DNA of 28,820 nt from Saccoglossus kowalevskii (GCF_000003605.2 NW_003120922.1:96108-124927); one strand, 5' to 3'; shown: positions 11,148 to 22,851, numbered from the stretch's first letter. Notes: generated from the letters alone by a model not told the origin. Program-made: numbers and translations.

Positions 11148-11466
11148 CGTACGGTAATGTTAAAATCAATAAGGCGGCTCTATTGATGTGAAATAACTGA
11201 ATCGTTACGTCCTCGCTTAAAAACTTGTTCGTATATTTTACCTAAAACTGACTAAAAAATGTGTATCGTTGGCGTACACGAGATGCAGGCGTTTTATCGT
11301 CATTACTATTATAGCCAACATCACACTACTCAAATAAAAGCGTGCTACGTCACGGTGGGTGAACTATTTCCAACTAAGAAGTATCATGTTTTTCCCACAG
11401 CGGGCGCTTTAATTCTAGTAGGTGAGCGAACGTGCACATCAAAGAGCTACATTGCGCATGTCAACG

Positions 11467-11478
11467 CCAGATGGCGCT
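11467..11478 (+). promoter_or_regulatory. Second CTCF-core-like motif
   Basis: ccagatggcgct matches the Y-A-G-R-K-G-G-C-R-S-Y part of the CTCF consensus. Together with 7352-7364 it lies in the convergent intergenic region. Function is speculative. Confidence 0.22.
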
Positions 11479-11501
11479 GTTCTGGTTTAACATCTTGTAC
11501 T

Positions 11502-11521
11502 GATGTGGATATATCCACATC
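11502..11521. repeat. Perfect 20-bp palindrome
   Basis: gatgtggatatatccacatc equals its own reverse complement over all 20 bases. No spacer or loop is present, so a dimeric protein site is as plausible as a hairpin. No known consensus is recognised. Confidence 0.8.
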
Positions 11522-12480
11522 TTTAGTGAAAGTTATCGTGTGCCGAAGTGATAGCGCGAGATTGTATTTGCGCCAAAATACAAATCAATTTCCGTAAAAG
11601 TATCGATCACGTGACACGTATCTTCTATGATTTCATTGTGTGACCGAAGTACTCCTGAGTGGAAACGAACACATTTTCGCAATAAATCTGTTCATGATCA
11701 CTGAGTCTCTAAAAGTGTGCCGATCAAATGCAATTCCCAATACAGATGATGCTCCCCCTCCCTGCTAATTTCCGGCGCGCTGAATTCCCTACACGGGATT
11801 AGAGACTCGGCCAATGTTGTTAAAATGTCTTACTTCTTACTTTGGCAAACAACGCAACACTTCCAATCAATCATAGTATATAAAAAACATTTAACTTACA
11901 TAATAATTAATAACATATTAGTTATCAGGTATTACTAAACCAGAATACTTGAATAGATATGTAAGTATAATACATACTTGATGAACAAAGTCAACTATTG
12001 AGATAAAAAATGAACTTTACACGAATTCGAAATGTTGAATGTGTCCGGCGTCGTACTTGTATAGCGCCGTCGCACGGTAGCATTATTTAGCAACCAGTGC
12101 TCTCGCAAGAGGGCGGCGTACATGCAGATCAGAATTCTATGAACTGTTCAGATTGTGCATATATACTATAACAGAACGTGTATTTACTTATATACGTTTA
12201 AAGCACAGTAGTCGTCGCGCTGCGCATGTGCCACATATGTATTGATAAACATTGATTTTCCCACATTTCAAATGCGCTCTTCAAATAGAAATCACAAGTA
12301 TGAGGTTTGACCTGGGCGCGACTTGCACTGATTACCGCCGGTGACTCCTTCTATACCTTCTAATAACATGAAAATTACTTAATTAAAGCTTGGAAACGTC
12401 TCAGTTCGCACTCGTTGATCAGCGCAACAGTCAAAGTCGCCATGTTTGTTTATATGAGACCCAGCGTGACGACTACCGCC

Positions 12481-12613
12481 CTTTAATGTTGCTTGAAAAT
12501 TGGCTAAATATTGAAATATTGAGAAGTGAATATATTATACAAAACTACAAATTATAGTTTTCAGTGTTCAAAACGTGTGAAATGCATGAAGAGAATAAAG
12601 TAGATACGAAATT
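12481..12613 (+). repeat. Dispersed repeat, copy B
   Basis: This is the partner of 10562-10686. It differs by point changes and by a short internal duplication (aatattgaaatattgag) that lengthens it by about 9 bases. Confidence 0.75.
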
Positions 12614-12619
12614 TGCGAT

Positions 12620-15600
12620 CCTGTAAATCCCAATGTTGTCCAAATTTCTCACTCAGAAAATTTTGAAATAACGCAGAAATAAATCAATAGCAGTTGAGGG
12701 TATCAGTTGATGAAGGTGTCTGAGTGCAAACCTAATTACGACCCGATACTGGGGTGACGGGCCTGAGTATCAAACCGAACATTGACAATGTGTTCCACGC
12801 AACCACACGATCTCTGGTCCGCCAATTCAGTTTCAATTTCGTTGCAAGGTCAAATGCATATCAATGTAATAAAGAGACGTTGCCATAGATAAGTGTAATG
12901 TTCTGTGTAGAAATAAAATACTCCTCTTGAGCTTTGTTGATAAAATAAAAACATTGCGAGAAAGGAGTGTAACACTACGTGTAAGAATAATAAAACGAGC
13001 TATTTGGCGTATGTAAACGGTAGAGGGCGTTGTGATCAGAATTGTTCGGCGTTATGAGTTTTTTTAATTGAAGTAAATGTTAATGAAATGTTTGTTATCC
13101 AATCAAATGAACAATTGTACACTATACTGAACACGACATTATAAAAAATAATAAAAAAATAAAAGTCAAATTATTAGCGAACCCAAATTTTTTTTGTTAA
13201 ATTACTTATTATCATAGTAAAAAACCAAGCTGAATTACACTCATATTAAGTAAACTTAATATATTAAAACTAGTATTCAAGAGAAGTGCTGTACTGCTCA
13301 ATGGGAGTGTTCCCAAAGAACATTTAAATGGATATAACGTTCCAGAATTTAGCACATTCTCGATAAATCTTTAGGGTTTGTATTGAAGTAAAGAAAAGTC
13401 AAAGTCGCCTGTCTCGTTTTTGAAAAACTGTGTAAAAATTGGATAAATGAATAAACGAAAGGAGCACTTTGTCGTTTACCTGCGGGCGCTACAGTACACT
13501 GGGACGTTATTTCTGAGCCACCCCTAAGTTTTGCTATTCGTGTGTAAGTTTGCGTCTCTGCTTTTCTGATCCGCCGTGAATACAAAATACTTGCAATTTG
13601 CTGTGCAGTTGGCTGCAACAGTGATTCGCAGAAACATATAAACTCGAGACGGGTTAGATATATATCAGTGGCAAAGAAATGGATGCTTCGTAGAAAAAAC
13701 AATCTCCATGTTACATCTCAAAAATAAGCTCCGAACAGATAAAAATAAAAATTATTATGGATACTGGTAGTGTAACATTGCAAAAGTAAATACAAGAATT
13801 TTCCTAAGCATGGACACAGATTAAAAATACATTTAGGTTGTCAAAATATGAAATGAAACTTTTATTAATTGCAAAGATATCTTTGCACAACAATAATGTG
13901 TTACATATGTAACATCAATAAATACTATCCAGCCATATACCTGTTTTCAACAGTGGTGTATTGTCACTTACTTCCCATTCAGACAGAACAATGAGCAAGT
14001 TTGTTCAGATATCATTTGGCAGAAGAATCTCGTCATTTGTGAAAGTTTCTTTCAAAATACGTTAAAACCAAGAAGTACTCCCACCAAAATACAAATGTCA
14101 TCTCAAACAAGTTCACATGAACTGGCACTATTTTTGAAACCAAAGTGGAAGGATATCATGTTGTGTGGCGCACTCTGATATTAGGAAAGTCAAGGCATCA
14201 AATATACTATTTCAAGTTGCCTTACAACCCGTAACCTGAAAAGTGCTGTGATTCTAACAAATAAAAGAGGTTAAATTTATCTTTCGTATGTAGTTCAAAT
14301 TGCTGTACTTTAAATTTTGAATGGGGTGAAATAGAACATATTCCTTATTTTTAAGTAGTTCATCTCAGGTTTAATTACCTTTATTAAATAGTCAAACAAA
14401 TTAATTTTCTAGTAAACATTTACAATAAATATACATTTTAAATTGACAAAACTAACAATATTTACACAAAAGTTATGTCATGCAATGTATTGCCGTCGTT
14501 GTATGTGAGTCTGACACAGAACGGTGACGTCATAATAGGATGCAATGTCATGAATTTCTGCCATATGTAAATTCGTCACATGTGCACAGCGTCATCAAAT
14601 TGTGCGCATATTTCATGACGTGATCGTTTTACAAATACTTTCTTACATCCGTATTCGATCTCGATATATCGAAAGGCTGTTGAACATCGTTGATGATTAA
14701 CATCGTAATTAAACTATGATTCATATTCGAAACCGACAAACAAAGTCGGCGAAATTAATGTCACATCCCTTATGTGCTATATACACTATATACAGGGATT
14801 CAAAATACCATTATGTTTGAATTAAAAGTGGACGGATCTGATTATTTATAAGGTATACTAAAAGTAAATTTTTTTGAAAATTAATAAAAATGTACTCTCA
14901 GCGCAACAAACGCATTCTTATCTCTATAAATATTATGTTATTCAATTGGCCAATAGAAACTTATTGATTAGGTATGATTTGTGAAATTTCTAACTATTGT
15001 TTTGGTTTTGGTTCTTTAAAGTTCATGTCCACGTGATATCGTTTCGTCCCAGTACGTCACCAACGCGACATTTTGTTCATCCTTGAAATAAATCATGTGT
15101 TTGATGACATCACATCATGAATGTTGTATCTCACGTAACCCAAAATCGTGGAAAACTAATCTTACTTACGTTATCGGAGAGAGTATCACACGAAAAAAAA
15201 ATACAAATGGAATGTTAGTATCAAGCGCGGTGTTCCAATGTATGGTGCACATGAATAGAACTACCTGTTATTCCACGCACTGTGAGCGAAACCCGGCATA
15301 TTTGTCAGCTATAGCTCAGGCCAAATATATTTCTTCGTTTCTGCTGATTATAATACCTCAGATAACTTTTTGCAGTTCTAGCTCCAGCCCAGCCGTCGAA
15401 GGAAACAATCCTGTAATCATTCATTGTATAACCATTAAAAACCATACAAAAACGGTATCGGTACGCAGGGAGGTGTTCTAAACCGGGGAACAAGGGTGCA
15501 GTGACCTGATACTCTCGGTTGGCGCCCCCTTACGGAATTGTCGATTGAACTTTCAAGTCATAAATATATTTCTTGAGCCACGCACTGCCGCGCTGCCGTA

Positions 15601-16440
15601 CACCATGAAATCTTTCTCAAATAAATTTTTCTCTGTCAAAACTTCCCAGCCACACCTGCTGACAATGTGTCTGGACACAAAATACACTAAAATTACTCCA
15701 AAGATATTTCAATGGCGATAGATACACAGTTAAAACGGCGCAGAAACCTTCCGATATGGTGTTTCCAGGTTAATCGCCAGTGTGTGCTCCCTCTTGTTAT
15801 TTTTTTTTTCTAGAAAAAACCTTGGTACGGATAAGGTAAAAACTGGAACCAGATTTTACATTGTTTTACAGCAACGCCGAAGCATCTGAGAGCGCTTTCT
15901 TTAAGTTAGTTTTTTCCTATGTGAGTACAGTGAAGGGCATAAAGCTGTATTTGAGTACAGTGAAGGGCATGAAGCTGTACCTTTGTTTATAAGAGTATTT
16001 ATATAAACATTCAAATATGTAATAGTTATTGGCTTAGGGGGCTCAAGATTGTCCACGCCCATGCATGCCCTCAAGTGACGTACGAACTGCGACCGTTCAC
16101 CTATTCAAAACAAAGCGGTAAATTGAATTAATAATCGAACTAACGATGATATCACAGTACAATTACAGGATACTTCATGTCCTGCGCTGTAGTAAGTGTT
16201 TTCTATGTACAAACAAATGCGTACTTTTTTGTAAAGAAAAGTTAGCTCGGCTATATGTAAGTGATGACTACAACGAAAATGGCGGTCTGTTTTCCATCAA
16301 TGACATTATCGTGATTACGCGAGCAGAAAAAAAACAAAAAAACAAGTGCACTCTCTCTGTTAAGTGGAAATATTAAATGAAATAATTGGGATTCATTTGA
16401 AATATTCCTCTTTATCATCGCGTCCATCGCCAGTACACAA
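12620..16440. other. Intergenic, no recognised gene
   Basis: This is AT-rich sequence downstream of gene 2. Open frames of 62-128 codons exist (for example 13349-13702 on - and 15095-15481 on +), but they show no domain, signal peptide or repeat pattern and fit chance expectation in AT-rich DNA. Apart from the short duplication at 15923-15980 no structure was found. Confidence 0.5.
15923..15980 (+). repeat. 30-bp direct tandem duplication
   Basis: gagtacagtgaagggcat followed by A/G-aagctgta occurs twice with a 30-base period, starting at 15923 and 15953. One base differs within the core. Confidence 0.85.
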
Positions 16441-16446
16441 TTTATT
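16441..16446 (-). terminator. Candidate poly(A) signal of gene 2
   Basis: On the minus strand aataaa occurs 105 bases after the gene 2 stop codon. It is the first canonical signal downstream. Confidence 0.55.
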
Positions 16447-16550
16447 ATAAGAACTGGCGATTTTGGCGACGTCACATTCATCCACAAACGTAGTGCAGTG
16501 AATCTTGCAATAGCTACCTTGGCACACCAATCTGTATATTGAAGTAATTT

Positions 16551-17614
16551 TTATGCCGTCCTCCATTCCAATAAGTATGTCTGTGGTTCTCCCCCTAACA
16601 AAAGATGTAGGGCGCCACCAATTTCCACAATTTCACAAGAAACTGTCTCACCGCCGAAAACGGGAAATAAACCACTCGTGTCGTATTGGGCAAACGATAC
16701 GCCGTCATACTTATACGTCATATCCGGGACAAATTGATTCTTACTCGTGACCACTAAAAGTGTAATCTGGTCAACAATTACCGGGCATATTTCGTAACAA
16801 TCACTGGAGGGGACTGTATATTCTTCAACAAAATTTGCACCATTCCATCGATAAATTGGAGAGTCACCAGAAGCCACCAGAAGCGCTGTCACCAGGTACA
16901 GATCCCCCGCAATGTAAAATGGTTGCGCCGACATTGTTTGTCCAATTGTAGACAGCGTCGAATGGCTGGTAAGGCTGAGACCGTCGTCACTTAGACGGAA
17001 AATCTCAGAAGCAACGTCACCAAGGTCGTCCCGCTCGTAGGCCACCGCAAGGTACGTGACACCGTCAGTAGCAAATGAAGAGGCCCGTACCGCTCCTTTG
17101 GTTGGTACACTAACAAGCAAATCGAAAATATGTAGGCCTGAATTCCACTTGTAGAGGTCGCTATCAAGTTCGTAAGATGCTCCATTGAAATGATTGGTTA
17201 AAAATAAATAATACTCCGTCCCGGAAGTGACGACAGCACTAAACATGTGAACGCCCGTACATCCTGTTGTGGCAATCTCTTGTTGGGGTTTAAAGTCAAC
17301 GCCATCCCATAGATATACTTCTGAATTCGCACTGTACGCGCCAAGTGTGTCCTGCTCTCGAGCGATGGCGAGAACGTGATCGACTCCAATTAGCATATGT
17401 TGAACATCACGTGCAAATGGCATCGTGATTTCAGACTGATAAGATGTAAAGATGGGAGCCACGGAAGGCGAGGTATATTTCTCAATACTGACGATACCGT
17501 CGCCATACCGTGACGTAACAAGAAACAGATCAGCCCCGATACTAAAGGTTGTAATTCCATACACGCCACTGATCTGTTGGTTTGACTCGGTAACATCTGC
17601 CTGAAATCCATAGG
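16551..17614 (-). CDS. Gene 2 terminal exon: EAR/EPTP repeat propeller
   Basis: This single exon of 1064 bases encodes 353 residues ending in TAA. About seven EAR repeats are visible, with cores DLFLVTSRY, HVLAIARE, YYLFLTN, TYLAVAYE, DLYLVTALL, LLVVTSKN and LHLLLGGE. They alternate with VYLWDG, LYKWN, IYRWNG and YKYDG blocks, as in LGI and TSPEAR proteins. The acceptor is tttctcacattacag at 17615, entered in phase 1. The first annotatable GTG or ATG codons are internal and not starts. The exon matches gene 1 in length (353 against 357 residues) and in containing the whole propeller without an intron. The ligand or receptor is unknown. No transmembrane anchor follows. Confidence 0.87.
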
Positions 17615-17823
17615 CTGTAATGTGAGAAACAAATGCGTCATTACTTGGACTGATTTCTTAAACTCGAAGTAACACACACCATTCGTATTGATTTGAATGT
17701 TGAATGTGTGTAGAATAAGACTGATTGAATTGAATCGTAGAAGATTTTTAAAAAAGTAAAATCTGCAGTCGTAAAATAAGTGTATGTGACGAAACTCAAG
17801 TGTCGTGGATGATTCAAACTCAC

Positions 17824-17982
17824 GGTCACATGATGTTGGCGGCGCTCCATCCCACACGCCATCGTTACAATTAATGGCGGCATTTCCGGTCAGACTATAT
17901 AACGCTTCGCAAGTGTAGGTCAATGTTCCCAAATGATTCGTTGACCCTGTTTTGTAGCAGTTCGCTGGAGGTGCGCCTGGGT
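17824..17982 (-). CDS. Gene 2 exon: second CCP/sushi domain, anomalous 5' boundary
   Basis: The frame DCIDPGAPPANC, then LTYTC, then INCNDGVWDGAPPTSC is a clear sushi module, including the tryptophan before the last cysteine. The donor gac c|gtgagt leaves phase 1, as expected. The 5' side is odd. The position equivalent to the other sushi exons (gtaag at 17994) leaves one base too few, so a phase-1 splice would read ATG ACT GTA TAG and stop. The boundary given here uses gtatag at 17983, restoring phase 1 but dropping the first cysteine of the module. An alternative keeps that cysteine by pairing acceptor 17994 with a weaker donor (aa|gtactc, exon end 19718) in sushi 1. Skipping the exon also keeps frame. 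It may be an alternatively used or decaying exon. Confidence 0.6.
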
Positions 17983-18078
17983 CTATACAGTCACTTACAA
18001 TGGAATATATTATATAACATTTGGGTAAAGATCAATGACATAATTCCTCATTGTATTTTGTGTTACTATTATTACATT

Positions 18079-18102
18079 ATAATAATAATAATAATAATAA
18101 TA

Positions 18103-18146
<44 letters not shown>
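18079..18146 (+). repeat. AAT trinucleotide microsatellite
   Basis: About 68 bases of AAT/ATA units are interrupted once by atat near 18104. It lies in the sushi 1-sushi 2 intron of gene 2, less than 100 bases upstream of the anomalous sushi 2 acceptor. Confidence 0.95.
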
Positions 18147-18147
<1 letters not shown>

Positions 18148-18485
18148 TGTATTACACAAGTAAATCGTCAGAGGATTTAGTAAGGTAACGAGAAAGACAT
18201 AAATGAACAAATGTAATAAAAACTAACAATAAAACTTGAAATAAAGACTAAAGAAATATCAAAATAAAAATTCACTATTCTCGCAACTTTTAATCAGGGG
18301 ATTTATAGATAGTATCTTTAAGGTATTGTGAAAGGGCTTTTGCATTTTTCATTACCTCAAGAAAAATATCATCTGGTAAATTAGACTTGAGATCACAATC
18401 TTCAAAATGTTTATTCCTTTCACTTTTAAAAGAAAGACATTCAGGAATAAACTGCTTCTCATCATCAAGAGAATTTATATTTTAA

Positions 18486-18645
18486 AGCAGAAGGGTCGTC
18501 ACCTGCGCACGCGCGGTAATTGAGTCCCAAGCGATGATAACAACACACGCTAAAAACGCAAAGCCTCATGGGTAGTCGACGCTTGTTTGTAAACAATGAC
18601 ACGTTATGGCTATCTGACGCATGCGCAGGTGACGACTCTTCCGCT
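18486..18645. mobile_element. TTAA-flanked MITE with 24-bp inverted repeats
   Basis: The left end agcagaagggtcgtcacc followed by tgcgca is mirrored at the right end, whose reverse complement is agcggaagagtcgtcacc followed by tgcgca (22 of 24 match). TTAA lies directly outside both ends (18482-18485 and 18646-18649), which fits a TTAA target-site duplication as made by piggyBac-type transposases. The element is 160 bp with no transposase. It sits in the sushi 1-sushi 2 intron of gene 2. Confidence 0.82.
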
Positions 18646-19721
18646 TTAAAAATTATTGGCCTGAAAATGGAATCGGAGATTTCTAATTGTCATATCTATG
18701 TGTATAACTGTCACCAATCTATTGGTTCATCCGCATGTGACAAAACAATTGCATTCAATTTTCTATGCCAGTATGTGCTAAATTTCCTGAGTAATATATT
18801 TCTGTTTGTGTTTGCATAATCTCATCATAGGGGTATGCCTAGCCCTTCACATTTAAATGTCACCGCGACTGTCTAGCATTCCTAATTTGGCAAGTTGTTA
18901 GGTTCTAACCAATCACATTAAGCTATGCTGAGCGTCATTGTAACGTCACTATATCACGTGGTTTGACTTCAAAAAGCAGGACCTCTCCGCTCAGGATTAG
19001 GTGGTCAGAGCTCGCATGTGCCCGGGCGTGGCCACAAATCCAACGCCTGCATGAAAACAAAATGTATCCCTACATTGAATTACGTATTAACTGATGTCGC
19101 TACGAATAAATTGTCTGACTTCTACTGCTAAAAAGGTCCACTAAGAGATTTTCCACGTATGCATGAGAGCGATGCGACTTCTATTTATATTCAAGCCCAG
19201 ATTCTACAACCGGAAAAAGTGGGATTACACTGATATTACTTAATCTATTCTTATAGTCAGACTGAATTGATACGTTACACATCATAGTGCGTTTTAAGGT
19301 GGTATGGTACTTAGTCTATAACTAACCGTTTTAGCATTAGTAAACATTATGTGGAGTTTATTCACTGTCAATCTGTTATTTTAAGACAATTATTGCATAA
19401 AATGTCATTTTAGCAGCCGGTTACCATAGACCACAATGAAAAGACATTTCATCGATAAAAAAACACCAAAACGTTGTCAATTTTATAATAATTCTAAACA
19501 TCAAAAAGTATATTGTGAGACAATAATCTTTATCTCCATATGTCACCGAGCAAAATATTAAGATATCGAGATATATTCGTTTCAATTTAGAAGAGCTGGA
19601 AGATGCCAGAAGATCTCAATGTTGGTAGTTCTATACCATTTGTAAGACACAAATGTGAAATCACCTACTATCTATATTACTCTTCTTGTAGTCCTGTCAG
19701 ATAAAGTAGCAGAGTACTTAC

Positions 19722-19883
19722 TAAGGCAAGATGGTAAATCTGCATCCCACACGCCATTATTACATGTGGGGTTGGTACCATTAATTGATCGACCAGGATC
19801 ACACGTGAAGATTAAAGTATCGCCGTGGTCCATTGTTCCAGATCGGGTTGCATACTGCACATTTCCTGGATCGGAACAAGCCA
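19722..19883 (-). CDS. Gene 2 exon: first CCP/sushi domain
   Basis: This is a symmetrical phase 1-1 exon of 162 bases, the same length as the gene 1 sushi exon. The four cysteines occur in ACSDPGN, IFTCDPG, NPTCNNG and LPSC, with tryptophan in NGVWDADLPSC. The acceptor is tattcactttcag at 19884. The donor is ctt a|gtaagt at 19721. It follows the EGF exon by a 2847-bp intron that contains a LINE fragment. An in-frame alternative donor four bases further on (aa|gtac) is weak but matters for the next exon. Confidence 0.87.
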
Positions 19884-19889
19884 CTGAAA

Positions 19890-22725
19890 GTGAATAAAGA
19901 ATATGAAATCTGGTGATCTGTATAGATCTAGTTATGTAATTAGTGATAATGTACCCCCTACCCCAAAATGTACAAAAACAACATGATCAGGTTTGTACAT
20001 GTAGACCAACATTACGTGGTTAACTCAGCATTCCACCTGATGTCTTCGGGCAGCGACCACAATTGTTACTAAAAGATATACGCTGTTGACCTGATGTGTT
20101 AGGTAGTTTTAGCAAGATGTTTTCATTTGTTTGTTTGTACTCAGATCGTTTATGCAGGTTAGTTCTATTTCTTAACTTTTCCTATTCAACTGATTGTAGT
20201 GATGCAAAAATAAAACGGCACTAAAACGCTATTCACATAATCCTTTTAAGGATACAGAAGCAGTGAATAATCGATAAATTTTAGTTTCTTTGAATTTGAA
20301 CTACTATGGTGTTGGTAATATGTTGTGTAAGCCTAAGTAAATCAAGGAGTAGATAGAAAATCGACATTCCTTAATTTATTTAAACACAGATCGTGCGACC
20401 TGAATTTCCAATGTTGGCAAAAACATAATAACGAATGCTCGATACTTGACAAAAATAATTTCATTGAGATATTTATAATAATCATTGACATAGACTAGAC
20501 TTCGAATGTCCGCACATAATTTAGAAATAAAAAAGGGAAGATGCTCTCAACTTGCTATTCAGTATATTCCATTATGATAATCGCATCGATTGTTATCTGG
20601 ATATTTTATTGGGATCAAGAGTTGTACCAAAGATTCCACTATTATACGTAATACAGCTAAATTTGTTAAAGAAACGGGATACGCTTCGCAGAGTATATTA
20701 AATATGTTTTTGGTACAGTTCAAGCAGCGGGTAATTGATATTCATAGGCAAGATTGGTACAGTGAAATATGTTGCACTGCCAAACTAAGATCATATTGTA
20801 GTTTTAAAACCATGCTTGAACCAGAAAGATATCTTTTTGTAGTCACAGAGGCTAAACACAGACATGCTCTAGCACGTATTCGATGTCTAGTCATAGATTG
20901 CGCATTGAAGAGGGGCGCTGTACAGGGTTGGAAATTGATGAAAGAATATGCGAGTTTTATTTATCTAATGTAGAGGACGAGTACCATTTTGTTCTTGTTT
21001 GCCCATTATTTCACTCTATGAGGAAACAGTTAATTCCTGAGTATTTTTGGCATCTTCCCAATTCAGAAAAATATTACAGTCTAATGCGCTCAAAATCAGC
21101 AAAGGTACTACGTAATCTTGGTAAATTTCTACATAAAGCATTCAACCTTAGAAGGTAGTTTTCGTTACTTTCGGTATAAGAATATATACATATAAGAATA
21201 TATGTATATATGTGTATATTTTACAATTTCTGTACATTCTCCAGTGCTTGTGTATTCTTTTGTTTTTCTGTTATGTATGGTCATATGGGCCTGTGCCCTA
21301 AAAGACAATAAACATTATTATTAATTATTTTGTCCTGTATATAGTGTGGCCCCTAGTGTATATTTAGTGATACTAACTTTTCGGTTAGTGGCTATAGTAT
21401 GGAATAAACATATCATTATAATTTTGTGTAAGCATATAGACGAGCCACAAGAAAAGGCGATCAGTTCGTACTGGATTGCTGTCAGTGTAATCTGCAAACT
21501 TCTAGGACTACATATTATTAGTTTTCTGATAAACTTTCATGGGTAAAATGTTATAAAAACGATACTTTTTCTTATCATCGTCATGTCCATGTATCGAGTT
21601 TGAGTGCCGATTTTGTATAGTTTAGAATCAGCTGGTTATTTGAAAGCAACAGATTGAGTGCACATAGTACAGAAATGTCGCTCATATTTAATATTGTGAA
21701 CGTGTAAATATTGTGAAAGCATGGAGTTACGATCAAACCAAATAACACTATTTCGAACATCAAGGCAAGAATAAGTCTATCTTAATTCGCAATTGCCAAC
21801 TGCCTTATACAAATTTGAGTCATGTTTTCAAATAGCTCTTCTTATATAAGACATTTCGAGTTAAATTTGTGTAAGTGAATCTTGATTTAATATAAGGGAT
21901 GATGTAAATTTGCGGACACACATATCACATTCCTGTAATCACGTCATTCCTTTTAATTAATTAAATTAATTAATTAATAAATTTTAATCACTCACATTTT
22001 TCAATTGGATTTAGAAATAACCCTGGGTAACTTAGGCCATTTGTTTAGTATGTGATCTTTGGGAAAGAATATAAAGTATCTATAGGCAGGCAACTACCCA
22101 CCCACTAGTAAGACCGGCAGCTTCGCCCTAGTGCTGCAAGTGATGAATAAACCAGTAGGAGTGGTGGTGCAAAGGGGAAGTTTGCCTAACATTTAGACTA
22201 GATGCCGTATTTTGAAAAAAAATACGAATAATAGACTAATGAATCAGTCTTGATGAGTTGTGAATGGGCCTTATGTATGGGTCAGTCTGCGCATGTGAGT
22301 TTCCATGGTAATGTGCTGAGAGTCATGGAGTCAGCCAATCAGTGATGACACATGATTCTGTGCCAACTACATATTGATTCACGAGGCCATATTCCTAAAC
22401 ACGGAATGGTTGGATTTCATCCCATTCCATCGCTACTCGCTGACAAATGATACTGTAAAACTTTCAAGTGAACCGCGAAACAGCACACTGTTCCGACTAA
22501 TTGACGTACCATCTGAGTGGACGCCATTACTGTAACCATGAATACCGTTGTATTAGCATCATAAATATAAACGCCAAATCAAAGAGGCCAGGGTTTATGA
22601 TGATAATGATGTAAGTTACTTAACAACATTTTGTTGATCGTTAAAACTGCAAAATACTAGTATACACAAACATGCACAATCCTATTGACGCTATATTTTT
22701 TTCCATTTATGTCACTTGAAGCTAA
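19890..22725. other. Gene 2 intron between EGF and sushi 1
   Basis: This intron is AT-rich and contains the LINE 3' end at 20590-21330 in sense opposite to the gene. A short AT run of taatta units lies at about 21952-21985. I see no further coding sequence or RNA gene between 21330 and 22725. Confidence 0.6.
20590..21330 (+). mobile_element. Non-LTR retrotransposon 3' end, frameshifted
   Basis: Two overlapping frames (20590..20973 and 20883..21158) together give the C-terminal part of a LINE polyprotein. The first holds FLVQFKQRVIDIHRQDWYSE and KHRHALARIRC. The second continues SSHRLRIEEGRCTGLEIDER and then the C-x(n)-H-x4-C remnant VEDEYHFVLVCPLF. A one-base change near 20885 separates them. 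In related elements the last block is a CCHC zinc knuckle; its second cysteine appears replaced by tyrosine (ICEFY). After the stop come about 170 bases of 3' UTR, a GGGC-loop-GCCC hairpin at 21287-21298 and an ATT-rich tail from about 21312. It is a dead, 5'-truncated copy. The RT relic at 2076-2660 could belong to the same family but does not overlap it. Confidence 0.82.
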
Positions 22726-22730
22726 TTTAC

Positions 22731-22851
22731 CTCCAAATGTCTCGCAGTATATCCCAGCATACCCTGTGGTACATTCACATGTATATCCACCATCTGTGCA
22801 ATCAGACACGCAAACGCCGCCATTCTGACAAACCACGTTCGAGCAGGAGTC
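22731..22851 (-). CDS. Gene 2 exon: EGF-like domain
   Basis: The exon opens in phase 0 after ctttttttag-like tract ending at 22852 and closes at gga g|gtaaat in phase 1. It encodes 40 residues: DSCSNVVCQNGGVC (C1-C3), YTCEC (C4-C5) and TTGYAGIYC (C6), a textbook EGF pattern. A seventh cysteine lies between C3 and C4 (VSDCTD), as in gene 1. No calcium-binding signature is seen. It is encoded by one exon between PAN and sushi, in the same place as in gene 1. Confidence 0.87.

Noticed and set aside
11259-11597. 112-codon open frame
   Set aside because: No recognisable domain, and the frame runs through the palindrome and motif sites; probably chance.
13349-13702. 117-codon minus-strand open frame
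   Set aside because: No signal peptide, domain or supporting splice sites.
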